Assembly (NCBI RefSeq): GCF_018100805.1
Contig: NZ_JAGJEA010000005.1
Span: 310,001 to 374,000, forward strand
Source: Aquimarina sp. MMG016
Lineage (GTDB): Bacteria; Bacteroidota; Bacteroidia; Flavobacteriales; Flavobacteriaceae
Direction: 5' to 3'
Length of the DNA: 64,000 nt
Made by a program: the position numbers and the translations under genes. The notes beneath the pieces were generated by a model, which was not told the origin of the DNA, searched no databases, and was given only the letters and a program-made list of their open reading frames with translations. Every line of letters starts with the position of its first letter. Within the stretch, counting starts at the first letter, position 1. Below, in pieces: positions 1-9,189 of this stretch.

Positions 1-3000
1 ATTCTGATAACTGGCCAAGATGTATACAAATTGCATGGCAGTTGCATGATGCTATGGGCAATTGTATCGAACACCAGGACTATTTAGTACAACCAGAAGG
101 TTTTAACATCCCTTATGATGCTGAGAAAATTCATGGCATATCAACGGAGTTGGCCGCTCAGGATGGTATTACTCTTGAGGAGGTTTTAGAAAAATTCAAT
201 ACAGTTTTATCCAAAACCAAATTTATTGTAGGACAAAATGTTGGTTTTGATGTCAATATCATGGGAGCCGAGTTTTATCGCTTAGGAGTTGATAATCAGC
301 TTCAGGAACTCCCGGTGCTTGACACCTGTACAGAAACTACAGCAGAACTATGTCAGATTCCCGGAGGACGTGGAGGAAAATACAAGTTGCCTACATTAAC
401 AGAATTACACCAACATCTTTTTGGCACTGCGTTTGGAGAAGCGCATAATGCAACAGCCGATGTAGAAGCTACTACGCGCTGTTTTCTGGAGTTAATCCGT
501 AAACAAATATTCACCCAAGAAGAACTTGATGTTCAACCGGATTATTTTCAAAATTTTGCAGAAGCTAATCCTGAACCTATACAAATCATAGGTTTAAAAC
601 ATATTAATCTAAAAAAAGCTTCTCAAAAAATACGAGAAGCCCTGGAAAAACAAGTTGGATCTGATCTGTCGCAGCAGGAGATTGACGATAACCTAGCCGC
701 ACTTGACGAAATAAATTTTACTCACTTACATAATCACACTCAGTTTTCAGTATTACAATCCACCACAAGTATTCCAGGCTTAGTAAAAGTAACGGCAAAG
801 CATAAAATGAATGCTGTCGCAATGACTGATCACGCCAATATGATGGGAGCGTTTCATTTTGTTTCTGCAGTAACAAATCATAACAAAGCAGTAAAGGCAG
901 CTAATGAAGAAGCAATTGAAAATGGTTCAGCACCCACAGGTATAGAAATCAAACCTATTGTAGGTTGTGAGTTTTTTGTCTGCGAAAATCATACAGATAA
1001 ATCCAGAAAAGATAATGGGTATCAAATTGTGATGCTTGCCAAAAACAAAAACGGATATCATAACCTAGCAAAAATGTCTTCCATTGGATTTGTAGATGGG
1101 TTTTACTATTTGCCAAGAATTGATAAAGAAGTAATCAAACAATATAAAGAAGACATCATTGTACTTACAGGAAACCTTTACGGAGAGGTTCCTAGTAAAG
1201 TATTAAACATTGGAGAAAAACAAGCTGAAGAAGCCTTGTTATGGTGGAAAGAAGAGTTTGGTGATGATCTATATATTGAGATTATGCGTCATAACCAGGA
1301 AGATGAAAAAAGGGTAAACCAAGTATTGATCAATTTTGGTAAAAAGCATGATATCAAGATAGTTGCTACCAATAACACATATTATTGCGAGAAAGAGGAT
1401 GCGAACGCCCATGACATTTTACTATGTGTAAAAGATGGCGAAAAGCAGGCAACACCAATTGGACGTGGAAGAGGTTATCGTTACGGATTACCTAATCAGG
1501 AATATTATTTCAAGTCTTCAGAGGAAATGAAAACTTTATTTAAAGATCTTCCTGAAGCCGTTATCAATATCCAGGAAATCGTGGATAAGATAGAACCTTT
1601 TGTATTAGCTAGAGACGTATTATTACCTGCTTTTGATATTCCGGAAAAGTTTCAGTTTGAAGAAGATAAAGTAGATGGTGGGAAAAGAGGTGAAAATGCA
1701 TATTTAAGACATATTACATATGAAGGTGCAAAGATTCGCTATGAAGAAATCACTCCAGAAATTGATGAGCGATTAGATTTTGAACTAAAAGTAATCGAAA
1801 AAACAGGGTATCCAGGATACTTCTTAATTGTAGAAGACTTTATTCGAGCCGCCCGTGATATGGGGGTTTCGGTAGGCCCAGGACGTGGATCAGCTGCCGG
1901 TTCTGCAGTAGCTTATTGCTTATGGATTACCAATCTTGATCCAATTAAGTATGATTTACTTTTTGAGAGATTCTTGAATCCGGATCGTGTAAGTATGCCT
2001 GATATTGATATTGATTTTGATGATGAAGGACGAGGTCGTGTCATGGATTATGTAATTGAAAAATATGGGGCAAATCAAGTAGCACAAATCATTACCTACG
2101 GTACTATGGCAGCAAAATCTTCTATTAGAGATACTGCACGTGTACTAGATCTTCCTTTAGGAGATGCGGATCGTATTGCCAAGTTAATTCCGAATATGTC
2201 TAAACTTGGAAAGATTTTTGGAGTAGACGAAGCTACCTTAAAGAAAAAATTTAGAAGTGATGAACTCGAAAAAGTCAATGAGCTCCTAAATATTGCTGAA
2301 GGTTCAGACCTAGAGGCTGAAACACTGAATCAAGCACGTGTATTAGAAGGTTCAGTAAGAAATACTGGAATTCACGCCTGTGGGGTAATCATTACACCTG
2401 ATGACATTACCAAATTCGTTCCTGTGGCATTAGCAAAGGATTCTGACATGTACTGCACCCAGTTTGATAACTCTGTAGTAGAAAATGCAGGGTTACTAAA
2501 AATGGATTTCCTGGGACTGAAAACCTTAACCCTTATTAAGGATACCGTGAAGATTGTCAAAGCAAAGCATGGTATAGAACTCGATCCGGAAAACTTTCCG
2601 CTAGACGATGAAGAGACTTATGCACTCTTCCAACGCGGGGAAACTGTAGGAATATTCCAATATGAATCTCCTGGGATGCAAAAATATATGAAGGAACTGA
2701 AACCTACAGTTTTTGCAGATCTCATTGCTATGAATGCATTGTATCGTCCAGGTCCTTTAGAATACATCCCTAGTTTCATTAACAGAAAACATGGTACCGA
2801 AGAGATTATTTATGACTTAGAAGCTTGCGAAGAATACCTGAAAGAAACCTACGGAATCACAGTATACCAAGAGCAGGTAATGTTACTTTCGCAAAAGCTA
2901 GCTGATTTCACCAAAGGTGAAGCTGATGTATTGCGTAAAGCAATGGGTAAAAAACAAAAAGCAGTACTGGATAAGATGAAACCTAAGTTTATCTCTCAGG

Positions 3001-4319
3001 CATCTGCCAAAGGACATGCAGAAGATAAACTAGAGAAAATATGGAAAGATTGGGAAGCCTTTGCTGCATATGCTTTTAACAAGTCCCACTCTACTTGTTA
3101 TGCTTGGATTGCTTATCAAACTGCATATCTCAAAGCTCATTACCCTGCAGAATATATGGCTGCAGTGTTATCCAATAACATGAACGACATCAAACAAGTT
3201 ACTTTCTTTATGGAAGAATGTAAGCGAATGAAGTTAGATGTTTTAGGACCTGATGTTAATGAATCTTATCGAAAGTTTTCAGTAAACAAAGACGGTGCGG
3301 TACGATTTGGGATGGGAGCTATTAAAGGAGTAGGTACTGGTGCAGTTGCTACTATAGTAGAAAACAGAAAAGATGGACATTATAAATCCATTTTTGATAT
3401 GGCCAAACGTATTGACCTCAGGGCTGCCAATAAAAAGGCCTTTGAAAGTTTAGCGCTAGCAGGAGGATTTGATTCTTTTGCAAATACTCATCGAGGACAA
3501 TATTTCCATCAGGATGGGGATAGTATTACTTTTCTCGAAAAAGCCATGAAATATGGGGCTAAATATCAGGAAAATGAAAACTCATCTCAGGTAAGCTTGT
3601 TTGGAGAATCTAGCGATGTTCAAATCCCGGAGCCGATAGTCCCTCCATGCGAAGAATGGGGAACCATGGAAAAACTTGCCAGAGAAAAAGAGGTTGTAGG
3701 TATTTATCTCTCAGGGCACCCGCTAGATGATTTTAAATACGAAATGAAATACTTCTGCAATGGCACTTTACTCAATTTTGCAGATCTAGAAAACAATCTG
3801 AATCGTGAAATCTCATTCGGTGGAGTAATTACTGGTGTAGAACACCGTACTTCAAAAAATGGTAAAGGTTGGGCAACTTTTACAATAGAAGACTATAATA
3901 CAGCTCACGAGTTTAGAGTTTTTGGCGAAGATTATCTAAAACATCGTCCATTTTTGGTTCAAAGTACCTTTGTTTATGTCAAAGCTTTTATCAAAGAAGG
4001 CTGGGTTAATCGTGATACAGGTAAAAAAGGTGATCCAAGAATTCAGTTTAATAGTTTCCAACTATTACACGATGTCATGGAAAGCTACGCAAAGAAATTA
4101 ACTATCCAGCTAGACATTAATGATTTGTCGGACTCAAGAATTGATAATTTAAAAGAATTACTGACAGAACATTCTGGAAATCATACGCTGAATTTTGTAA
4201 TTTTCGAAATGGCTGAAAAACTAAAATTACATATGCCAAGTCGAAAACAAAAGGTAAACATATCTCCAGAATTACTCACAGCATTGGAAAATGATTCTGT
4301 TTACTATAAATTGAATTAG
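1..4319 (+). CDS. dnaE: DNA polymerase III alpha subunit with fused proofreading exonuclease (5' partial)
   Basis: Replicative polymerase of the C family. The reading frame is open from base 3, so the gene starts outside the window; the TTG at 42 is internal, and the residues before it (NWPRCIQIAWQ) continue the exonuclease fold. Numbering from 42: a DnaQ-like DEDDh exonuclease occupies about 1-170 (ExoII around GQNVGFDVN, ExoIII around HNATADVEAT; ExoI lies upstream of the window). The PHP domain starts near 226 (THLHNHTQFSVL). The polymerase core has GPGRGSAAGS near 612, the catalytic PDIDIDFDDEGR near 652 and KMDFLGLKTLT near 820. An OB fold follows at about 1255-1330. Exonuclease-DnaE fusion is characteristic of Bacteroidota. 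No domain visible in the window is damaged. Identification is firm. Confidence 0.97.
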   Translation, partial: SDNWPRCIQIAWQLHDAMGNCIEHQDYLVQPEGFNIPYDAEKIHGISTELAAQDGITLEEVLEKFNTVLSKTKFIVGQNVGFDVNIMGAEFYRLGVDNQLQELPVLDTCTETTAELCQIPGGRGGKYKLPTLTELHQHLFGTAFGEAHNATADVEATTRCFLELIRKQIFTQEELDVQPDYFQNFAEANPEPIQIIGLKHINLKKASQKIREALEKQVGSDLSQQEIDDNLAALDEINFTHLHNHTQFSVLQSTTSIPGLVKVTAKHKMNAVAMTDHANMMGAFHFVSAVTNHNKAVKAANEEAIENGSAPTGIEIKPIVGCEFFVCENHTDKSRKDNGYQIVMLAKNKNGYHNLAKMSSIGFVDGFYYLPRIDKEVIKQYKEDIIVLTGNLYGEVPSKVLNIGEKQAEEALLWWKEEFGDDLYIEIMRHNQEDEKRVNQVLINFGKKHDIKIVATNNTYYCEKEDANAHDILLCVKDGEKQATPIGRGRGYRYGLPNQEYYFKSSEEMKTLFKDLPEAVINIQEIVDKIEPFVLARDVLLPAFDIPEKFQFEEDKVDGGKRGENAYLRHITYEGAKIRYEEITPEIDERLDFELKVIEKTGYPGYFLIVEDFIRAARDMGVSVGPGRGSAAGSAVAYCLWITNLDPIKYDLLFERFLNPDRVSMPDIDIDFDDEGRGRVMDYVIEKYGANQVAQIITYGTMAAKSSIRDTARVLDLPLGDADRIAKLIPNMSKLGKIFGVDEATLKKKFRSDELEKVNELLNIAEGSDLEAETLNQARVLEGSVRNTGIHACGVIITPDDITKFVPVALAKDSDMYCTQFDNSVVENAGLLKMDFLGLKTLTLIKDTVKIVKAKHGIELDPENFPLDDEETYALFQRGETVGIFQYESPGMQKYMKELKPTVFADLIAMNALYRPGPLEYIPSFINRKHGTEEIIYDLEACEEYLKETYGITVYQEQVMLLSQKLADFTKGEADVLRKAMGKKQKAVLDKMKPKFISQASAKGHAEDKLEKIWKDWEAFAAYAFNKSHSTCYAWIAYQTAYLKAHYPAEYMAAVLSNNMNDIKQVTFFMEECKRMKLDVLGPDVNESYRKFSVNKDGAVRFGMGAIKGVGTGAVATIVENRKDGHYKSIFDMAKRIDLRAANKKAFESLALAGGFDSFANTHRGQYFHQDGDSITFLEKAMKYGAKYQENENSSQVSLFGESSDVQIPEPIVPPCEEWGTMEKLAREKEVVGIYLSGHPLDDFKYEMKYFCNGTLLNFADLENNLNREISFGGVITGVEHRTSKNGKGWATFTIEDYNTAHEFRVFGEDYLKHRPFLVQSTFVYVKAFIKEGWVNRDTGKKGDPRIQFNSFQLLHDVMESYAKKLTIQLDINDLSDSRIDNLKELLTEHSGNHTLNFVIFEMAEKLKLHMPSRKQKVNISPELLTALENDSVYYKLN

Positions 4320-4486
4320 AAACAATGTATCATTTGATATTCGAATATTATTTATCAACAACATTTTACTCAATGCATTAAATTGTATGGAGAAAAAGTT
4401 TTGTTGATTTTATAAACACATTATAGATTTGCTCAGTTATCTGTAAAAATACCTTTATATTGTAATAGGTTTATTCACTATCACCT

Positions 4487-5707
4487 ATGCAAAAAAAGAT
4501 ATTCATCATCACTACACTAGCAATTATAATCTGTTGCCTTATCTTTTTTTTAACCCTATACAAGCATACAAAAAACGTATATGTAGACATCACCCCTATT
4601 GCAACCCATGATAACGGAATGGAATTTATAGATTCCTCTACTTGCATAGAATGTCATCAACAGATTGTAGAGGATCATTATAAAACAGCACATTATAATT
4701 CTCTAAAAGTTGCAAATGACGAAACTATAAAAGGCAGTTTTAAAAAAGAACATAATAGCTTCAGACTTAATGAAAATGTAATTTTTAATATGATAAAACG
4801 AAGTTCAGGGTTTTATCAGGAACCAATTATCAAGAAACAAAGCACTCCTTTTTATGCTGCTAAGATGGATCTTGTTATAGGATCAGGTACAAAAGGGCAA
4901 TCATACTTGATGTGGAATAAAAACAATTTATTTCAATTGCAGGCTTCTTACTTTACACCAACCAATAGTTGGATCAACAGCCCTGGAGCACCAGATAAGT
5001 TAACACCAGCAAGGCCTGTTATAGAAAGATGTCTAGAATGCCATACCACTTATGCTCAAAATACATCAGGAAACAAAAATGGAAATCAGTTCCATAAAAC
5101 AAACATAGTCTACGGCATAGATTGTCAACGTTGTCATGGCTCGGTAATTAAACACGTAAAATTTCACAAACAGCATCCAAAAGAAAAAACTGCAAAACAT
5201 ATTCTCAAATACAGTTCTCTCACACGTCAACAAAGATTAGATGCCTGTGCGCTTTGTCATTCTGGTTTAAGAACCAAGGCCACAGAACGTGCTTTTACAT
5301 TTATGATCGGAGACACCTTAGCTAACTTCTCTTCTTCTGATTACAATGAAACCAATCTTGAAGACTTAGATGTTCATGGAAATCAATATGATTTATTAAA
5401 AGCAAGTCAATGTTTTAAAAAAAGTGCTACTCTCGATTGTACAACTTGTCATAATCCACATAAAAAGGAAAGAGGTAATATCGCTGTATTCAACCAAAAA
5501 TGTATAGATTGTCACACTACACAGAAAAAACCTATAAACTGTTCGGGGAACAAAAATGAAATCAAGAAAATGGGGAATAATTGTGTGCAATGTCATATGC
5601 CATTGGTCAACAGTAAAATTATGAAAATACAAGTCTCAGAAAAAGATGAAGTCTCAGTTCAGGTAAGAACACATTTTATAGGGATATATAATAAAACTTC
5701 AGACTAA
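4487..5707 (+). CDS. seven-haem c-type cytochrome, membrane anchored
   Basis: 406 residues. A hydrophobic N-terminal segment (about 3-25) acts as signal or anchor, so the rest should be periplasmic. Seven CxxCH haem sites are visible: CIECH (about 53), CLECH (181), CQRCH (211), CALCH (252), CTTCH (317), CIDCH (338) and CVQCH (365). The layout resembles the cytochrome c554 / multihaem electron-carrier group rather than a soluble monohaem cytochrome. No catalytic module outside the haem regions is recognised, so electron transfer to an unknown partner is the safest role. It stands alone, 167 bases after dnaE and convergent with the following minus-strand gene, only 3 bases away. Exact substrate unknown. 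Confidence 0.85.
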   Translation: MQKKIFIITTLAIIICCLIFFLTLYKHTKNVYVDITPIATHDNGMEFIDSSTCIECHQQIVEDHYKTAHYNSLKVANDETIKGSFKKEHNSFRLNENVIFNMIKRSSGFYQEPIIKKQSTPFYAAKMDLVIGSGTKGQSYLMWNKNNLFQLQASYFTPTNSWINSPGAPDKLTPARPVIERCLECHTTYAQNTSGNKNGNQFHKTNIVYGIDCQRCHGSVIKHVKFHKQHPKEKTAKHILKYSSLTRQQRLDACALCHSGLRTKATERAFTFMIGDTLANFSSSDYNETNLEDLDVHGNQYDLLKASQCFKKSATLDCTTCHNPHKKERGNIAVFNQKCIDCHTTQKKPINCSGNKNEIKKMGNNCVQCHMPLVNSKIMKIQVSEKDEVSVQVRTHFIGIYNKTSD

Positions 5708-5710
5708 TTT

Positions 5711-6073
5711 TTAATCAAAAAAACTTCTTGCCCAGTTTTCGGCTTCTTCAAGATCTTTAAAAAAAGTAAAGGCCTCATTCCAAAGCGGCTGTTCTTGCAT
5801 CGCTCTTTTTACTTCTTCAGGATTTTCAGAAACAATAGCAAATCCAATCATATTCTTTAGAATTCTACCTTTATAGACATTAAGGTCTATGTCATGGGGG
5901 TATTTTCTATGAGTTATGAATATAAAATTTCTACCTTTATAGTATTCTTCTAGATAAGAGGTAATTTCACTTGCCGTCTCAATAGTAATGGCAGAGCCTT
6001 CACGCATCACTAAAATTGCATGAGATTCTTTAAAAATTAAGTCACAGTAAGATAATTGGGTTTCTTTCATCAT
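5711..6073 (-). CDS. STAS/SpoIIAA-like small protein
   Basis: 120 residues, no signal peptide, probably cytosolic. The pattern of short beta strands and helices (ILVMREGSAITIETA, then a helix, FIFITHRKYPHD, then GFAIVSENPEEV and a C-terminal amphipathic helix) resembles SpoIIAA/STAS-like proteins common in Flavobacteriia, in which a helix-strand core binds a partner or lipid. I see no phosphorylatable Ser in a confident anti-sigma-antagonist context. Two Met codons open the frame, and either could start it. Divergent from trxA, with about 250 bases of shared upstream DNA. Family assignment rests on fold-like pattern only. Confidence 0.6.
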   Translation of the reverse strand: MMKETQLSYCDLIFKESHAILVMREGSAITIETASEITSYLEEYYKGRNFIFITHRKYPHDIDLNVYKGRILKNMIGFAIVSENPEEVKRAMQEQPLWNEAFTFFKDLEEAENWARSFFD

Positions 6074-6249
6074 CTATAAATCATACATACAAATATAATG
6101 TTAATTTTATTTTGAACACCCTCTCCTTCTTATTTTGAAATTTAATCCCTATTATTGCTTTACATAAGGTATTAGCTAAAGAATAGAACTCAACTATACT
6201 TTAGGTATCAGTAAATTAAATAACCCTATAGCTAAAACAAATATCAGGG

Positions 6250-6283
6250 TTGTAAGCTTTCGCAGAATTATTGACTAATTTTG
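6250..6283 (+). promoter_or_regulatory. predicted trxA promoter
   Basis: Bacteroidota-type -7 element TAATTTTG at 6276-6283 (consensus TAnnTTTG), with TTG at 6250-6252 as a loose -33 element 23 bases upstream. Leader of about 40 bases before the trxA ATG. Confidence 0.55.
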
Positions 6284-6327
6284 TGAATATTTAAAATAAA
6301 TAAAATTTTTAAACAAAATAGATAACT

Positions 6328-6645
6328 ATGGCACTAGAAATAACAGATGCTACTTTTGATGAAGTAGTACTTAAAAGTGATAAACCTGTACTTGTTGACT
6401 TTTGGGCAGCATGGTGTGGCCCTTGTAGAATGGTAGGTCCAATTATCGAGCAAATTAGTGACGAATATGACGGGAAAGCTGTTGTAGGAAAAGTAGATGT
6501 TGATGCGAATCAAGAATTTGCTGCAAAATATGGAGTAAGAAACATCCCAACTGTTTTGGTTTTCCAAAATGGTGAAGTTGTAGGACGTCAGGTTGGAGTA
6601 TCTCCTAAAAACGTATATGCAGAGGCATTAGACTCTCTTTTATAA
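6328..6645 (+). CDS. trxA: thioredoxin
   Basis: 105 residues, the normal length of thioredoxin 1. The redox-active WCGPC lies at residues 29-33 (Cys30, Cys33) after the VLVDFWAAW strand, and the cis-proline loop follows in VRNIPTVLVF. There is no signal peptide, so it is a cytosolic general disulfide reductase supplied by thioredoxin reductase (not in this window). Single gene with its own promoter and a strong terminator 22 bases after the stop codon. Confidence 0.97.
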   Translation: MALEITDATFDEVVLKSDKPVLVDFWAAWCGPCRMVGPIIEQISDEYDGKAVVGKVDVDANQEFAAKYGVRNIPTVLVFQNGEVVGRQVGVSPKNVYAEALDSLL

Positions 6646-6666
6646 AAAAGTACATATTATTAAATC

Positions 6667-6700
6667 AAAAAAGGTTTGGCAAAGTGTCAAACCTTTTTTT
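6667..6700 (+). terminator. rho-independent terminator of trxA
   Basis: Inverted repeat AAAAAAGGTTTG / CAAACCTTTTTTT with a 9-base loop, ending in a run of T. Confidence 0.9.
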
Positions 6701-6773
6701 GTGCATTATATAGTAGTTATACGTATATTGTTTGCAGTAATCATTAAATAAACAAAAGCTTCTATTTTATTCC

Positions 6774-7703
6774 ATGGATATTCAAAAAGAAATAAACAAA
6801 ACCGGAGGTTTTACTAATCTAGAGCTATTAGCTAAACAAGTAGTCGAAGGTTTTATTTCAGGAATGCATAAAAGCCCATTCCATGGTTTTTCTGCAGAAT
6901 TTGCAGAGCATAAAGTATATAACAACGGCGAAAGTACTAAGCATATTGATTGGAAATTATATGCTAAAACCGATAAACTTTTTACTAAAAGATATGAAGA
7001 AGAGACTAATCTAAGGTGTCACATCATTATTGACAATTCCTCTTCAATGCATTTTCCAAAAGTAAAGGAACATCATTTAGGATCTTTGAATAAGATTAGT
7101 TTTGCTGTATTAGCAACTGCTTGTTTAATGAATATCTTAAAAAAACAACGAGACGCTATAGGGCTCAGTATTTATAGTGACCAATATGATTATTACGCTC
7201 CTGAAAAAGGAAGTGAAAGACATCACCAAATGTTATTAAACACTCTTAACAATACACTAATCCATACAACTGAGTCTAAAAAAACAGATACTTACAGTTT
7301 TTTGCATTTAATTGCTGAAAAAATACATCGCAGATCTCTGATTTTTTTATTTACAGATATGCTACAAGCAACCTCTAGCCCTGATAAATTATTTGAAGCA
7401 CTTAGACATTTAAAATATAATAAACACGAAGTTATTTTGTTCCACACTTTTGATAGCGAAAAAGAATTGAATTTTGATTTTAGTAATCGCCCCACTCGAT
7501 ACGTAGATGTTGAAACTGGAGAATTTATTAACCTATACGCCGATAATATCAAGGATAATTACCGAAAAGAAGTTGCTGATTATTTTTATGATCTAAAAAT
7601 GAAATGTGCTCAATACGGAATAAAGTATGTAGCTGCAGACACCACAAAAGATTTTGATAAAATTCTCACAACATATTTAGTTGAAAGACAGAAGTTTGCG
7701 TGA
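6774..7703 (+). CDS. DUF58 domain protein (vWA-like, MoxR-associated type)
   Basis: 309 residues, cytosolic. The family signature around residues 35-75 is clear (FSAEFAEHKVYNNGEST, then HIDWKLYAKTDKLFTKRYEE), followed by a von Willebrand A-like core with a MIDAS-type DNSSSM near 87-92 and later FTDM. DUF58 proteins usually sit beside MoxR AAA+ ATPases and von Willebrand A proteins in Bacteroidota, and are thought to act in chaperone-like maturation. Here no MoxR gene is adjacent, so this is an isolated copy between trxA and tRNA-Asp. Function beyond the family is unknown. Confidence 0.88.
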   Translation: MDIQKEINKTGGFTNLELLAKQVVEGFISGMHKSPFHGFSAEFAEHKVYNNGESTKHIDWKLYAKTDKLFTKRYEEETNLRCHIIIDNSSSMHFPKVKEHHLGSLNKISFAVLATACLMNILKKQRDAIGLSIYSDQYDYYAPEKGSERHHQMLLNTLNNTLIHTTESKKTDTYSFLHLIAEKIHRRSLIFLFTDMLQATSSPDKLFEALRHLKYNKHEVILFHTFDSEKELNFDFSNRPTRYVDVETGEFINLYADNIKDNYRKEVADYFYDLKMKCAQYGIKYVAADTTKDFDKILTTYLVERQKFA

Positions 7704-7740
7704 TTACAAAATATAAAATATAAAAAAAACAAAAAAAACA

Positions 7741-7771
7741 TTTGCGGGTAATAAAATGAGGTGTATATTTG
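7741..7771 (+). promoter_or_regulatory. tRNA-Asp promoter
   Basis: TTTG at 7741-7744, a 19-base spacer, then TATATTTG at 7764-7771: an exact match to the Bacteroidota primary sigma factor consensus, 18 bases before the tRNA. Confidence 0.85.
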
Positions 7772-7789
7772 CATCCGCAATAAGGCCTT

Positions 7790-7863
7790 GGTCTGGTAGT
7801 TCAGTTGGTTAGAATACCTGCCTGTCACGCAGGGGGTCGCGGGTTCGAGTCCCGTCCAGACCG
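7790..7863 (+). tRNA. tRNA-Asp (GTC)
   Basis: 74 bases. The acceptor stem pairs GGTCTGG (7790-7796) with CCAGACC (7856-7862), discriminator G. Anticodon arm CCTGC-CTGTCAC-GCAGG gives anticodon GTC. The T-arm GGGTTCGAGTCCC is intact. CCA is not encoded. Confidence 0.97.
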
Positions 7864-7873
7864 CAAAATTGCT

Positions 7874-7903
7874 AAAGCTTCAATTATAATTGAAGCTTTT
7901 TTT
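7874..7903 (+). terminator. terminator after tRNA-Asp
   Basis: A perfect 26-base palindrome (AAAGCTTCAATT and its complement) runs into TTTTTTT, starting 11 bases after the tRNA. Confidence 0.88.
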
Positions 7904-7924
7904 AGCAAGAAAATGTTGTGTTGT

Positions 7925-7958
7925 CTCACGCCTAGCGTGAGCGGTTTAGTAGTAAACC
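7925..7958. repeat. two tandem small hairpins
   Basis: CTCACGC-CTA-GCGTGAG (7925-7941), then GGTTTA-GTAG-TAAACC (7943-7958). They lie between the tRNA terminator and the 3' end of the minus-strand DUF456 gene. Possibly part of that gene's 3' end or a dispersed intergenic element; function not known. Confidence 0.5.
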
Positions 7959-8013
7959 AATGAGAAGCTTTTCCATATAAATTTGGAGAGGCTTTTTTTA
8001 ATTTATGATCTTT

Positions 8014-8514
8014 TCAAAATAACCCTTCTTTATATTCCCATACTTTTTGAAAATAAAGCACGGCAAACCATACAGAAACGATAAACTTTAATAATGTTCC
8101 CGCCAAAAAACCTATAAAAGATCCAAATGCAGCTTTTAGTGCTTTTGAAGAATCTTCGCTGTTTTTAATAATCTCACCAATAAACGCCCCCGCAAAAGGC
8201 CCAATAATAATCCCAAACGGCCCAAGAAATAGCAGACCAATAATAAGACCAAGAGAACTACCTATCATTCCATATTTAGTTCCGCCAAATTTCTTAGTCC
8301 CCAGGGCTGGCACAATATAATCCAACACCCATACCAAAATCGAGACACCAAGTGTAATTCCTAAAAAAGTCCAATTTTGAGGTATCGCCTTGGTAAAATG
8401 AAGTATTAATAAGCCAATCCACGAAGTAAACGGCCCCGGTAATACAGGAAGAAAACTACCTACTATTCCCAAAACACAAAAAAGAAAACCTACTACTACT
8501 AAAACTATATCCAT
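8014..8514 (-). CDS. DUF456 family membrane protein
   Basis: 166 residues, nearly all hydrophobic, with about four or five membrane segments. The family's glycine-rich re-entrant stretches are obvious: VGSFLPVLPGPFTSW near the N-terminus and the duplicated GLIIGLLFLGPFGIIIGPFAGAFIGE region in the middle. DUF456 proteins are small inner-membrane proteins of unknown function. It is alone on the minus strand. An 18-base dyad lies 19 bases upstream of its start. Confidence 0.88.
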   Translation of the reverse strand: MDIVLVVVGFLFCVLGIVGSFLPVLPGPFTSWIGLLILHFTKAIPQNWTFLGITLGVSILVWVLDYIVPALGTKKFGGTKYGMIGSSLGLIIGLLFLGPFGIIIGPFAGAFIGEIIKNSEDSSKALKAAFGSFIGFLAGTLLKFIVSVWFAVLYFQKVWEYKEGLF

Positions 8515-8532
8515 AATCTATACAATTGTCTA

Positions 8533-8550
8533 TGTGACGAAAATGTCACA
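8533..8550. promoter_or_regulatory. TGTGAC-N6-GTCACA dyad upstream of the DUF456 gene
   Basis: A perfect 6+6 inverted repeat with a 6-base spacer, 19 bases before the DUF456 start. It looks like an operator of a Crp/Fnr-type dimer, but nothing else supports a specific regulator. Confidence 0.4.
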
Positions 8551-8744
8551 GATTTGTTACTTAAGTTTCATCCAAAAGTTAAGTTTCAATAAAAATATAG
8601 CTCAAAAAAATATCACACCTTACCAATTTTATTTAATATTAAAGAAAGTGATATAAAGATTCTGGGAGAACGGTTAACAGGAAATTGATAACTCATCTTC
8701 AGTTTATTTAAACTAAATATTGCAAAACAACACTGGTTTGTTTT

Positions 8745-8814
8745 TTTAACTAAAAAATTAGTTGAAACAAAATATTTCCTATATTTGTCTCATTCAACTA
8801 ATTTTTTAGTTAAA
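8745..8814 (+). promoter_or_regulatory. paired BlaI-type operators flanking the blaI-M56 promoter
   Basis: Two 22-base sequences, 8745-8766 and 8793-8814, are exact reverse complements of each other. Each is itself a dyad, AACTAA-N4-TTAGTT. Between them lies the -7 element TATATTTG (8780-8787), and the second site reaches to within 4 bases of the ATG at 8819. A repressor on both sites would block this promoter, so autoregulation by the first gene is the natural reading. The rest of the 8515-8818 gap contains nothing I recognise except the dyad at 8533. Confidence 0.75.
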
Positions 8815-8818
8815 AATC

Positions 8819-9184
8819 ATGAAGCAACTTACCAAAGCAGAGGAAGAAGTAATGCAATTGTTATGGCGGTTAGAAGAAGCTAATGTAGCTTCTATAATTG
8901 GCCAGATGTCAGACCCTAAACCCGCATACAACACAATTTCCACTATTATTAGAATTTTGGAAAACAAAGCTTTTGTATCTCATCGTAAGGAAGGAAAAGG
9001 GTATATCTATTTCCCTGTAGTTAAAAAAGAAGAGTACAGCAATCAATCATTAAACAAGTTGATGAACAACTACTTTAATGGTTCTTTTAGAAATATGGTT
9101 TCCTTTTTTGTAAAAAAGAATGACATGGATATCAAGGATCTGGAAAAAATTCTAACTGAAATAGATAAAGAAGAAGAAAAATAA
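8819..9184 (+). CDS. BlaI/MecI/CopY family repressor
   Basis: 121 residues. The N-terminal winged helix starts LTKAEEEVMQLLW, with the recognition region PAYNTISTIIRILENKAFVSHRKEGKGYIYFP, followed by a C-terminal dimerisation helix region. Family members repress their own operon and are inactivated by the partner membrane peptidase. It lies 5 bases before the M56 peptidase gene. The two dyads around its promoter are the expected operators. The signal sensed is unknown; beta-lactam resistance should not be assumed, since no beta-lactamase gene is nearby. Confidence 0.92.
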   Translation: MKQLTKAEEEVMQLLWRLEEANVASIIGQMSDPKPAYNTISTIIRILENKAFVSHRKEGKGYIYFPVVKKEEYSNQSLNKLMNNYFNGSFRNMVSFFVKKNDMDIKDLEKILTEIDKEEEK

Positions 9185-9189
9185 TTATC

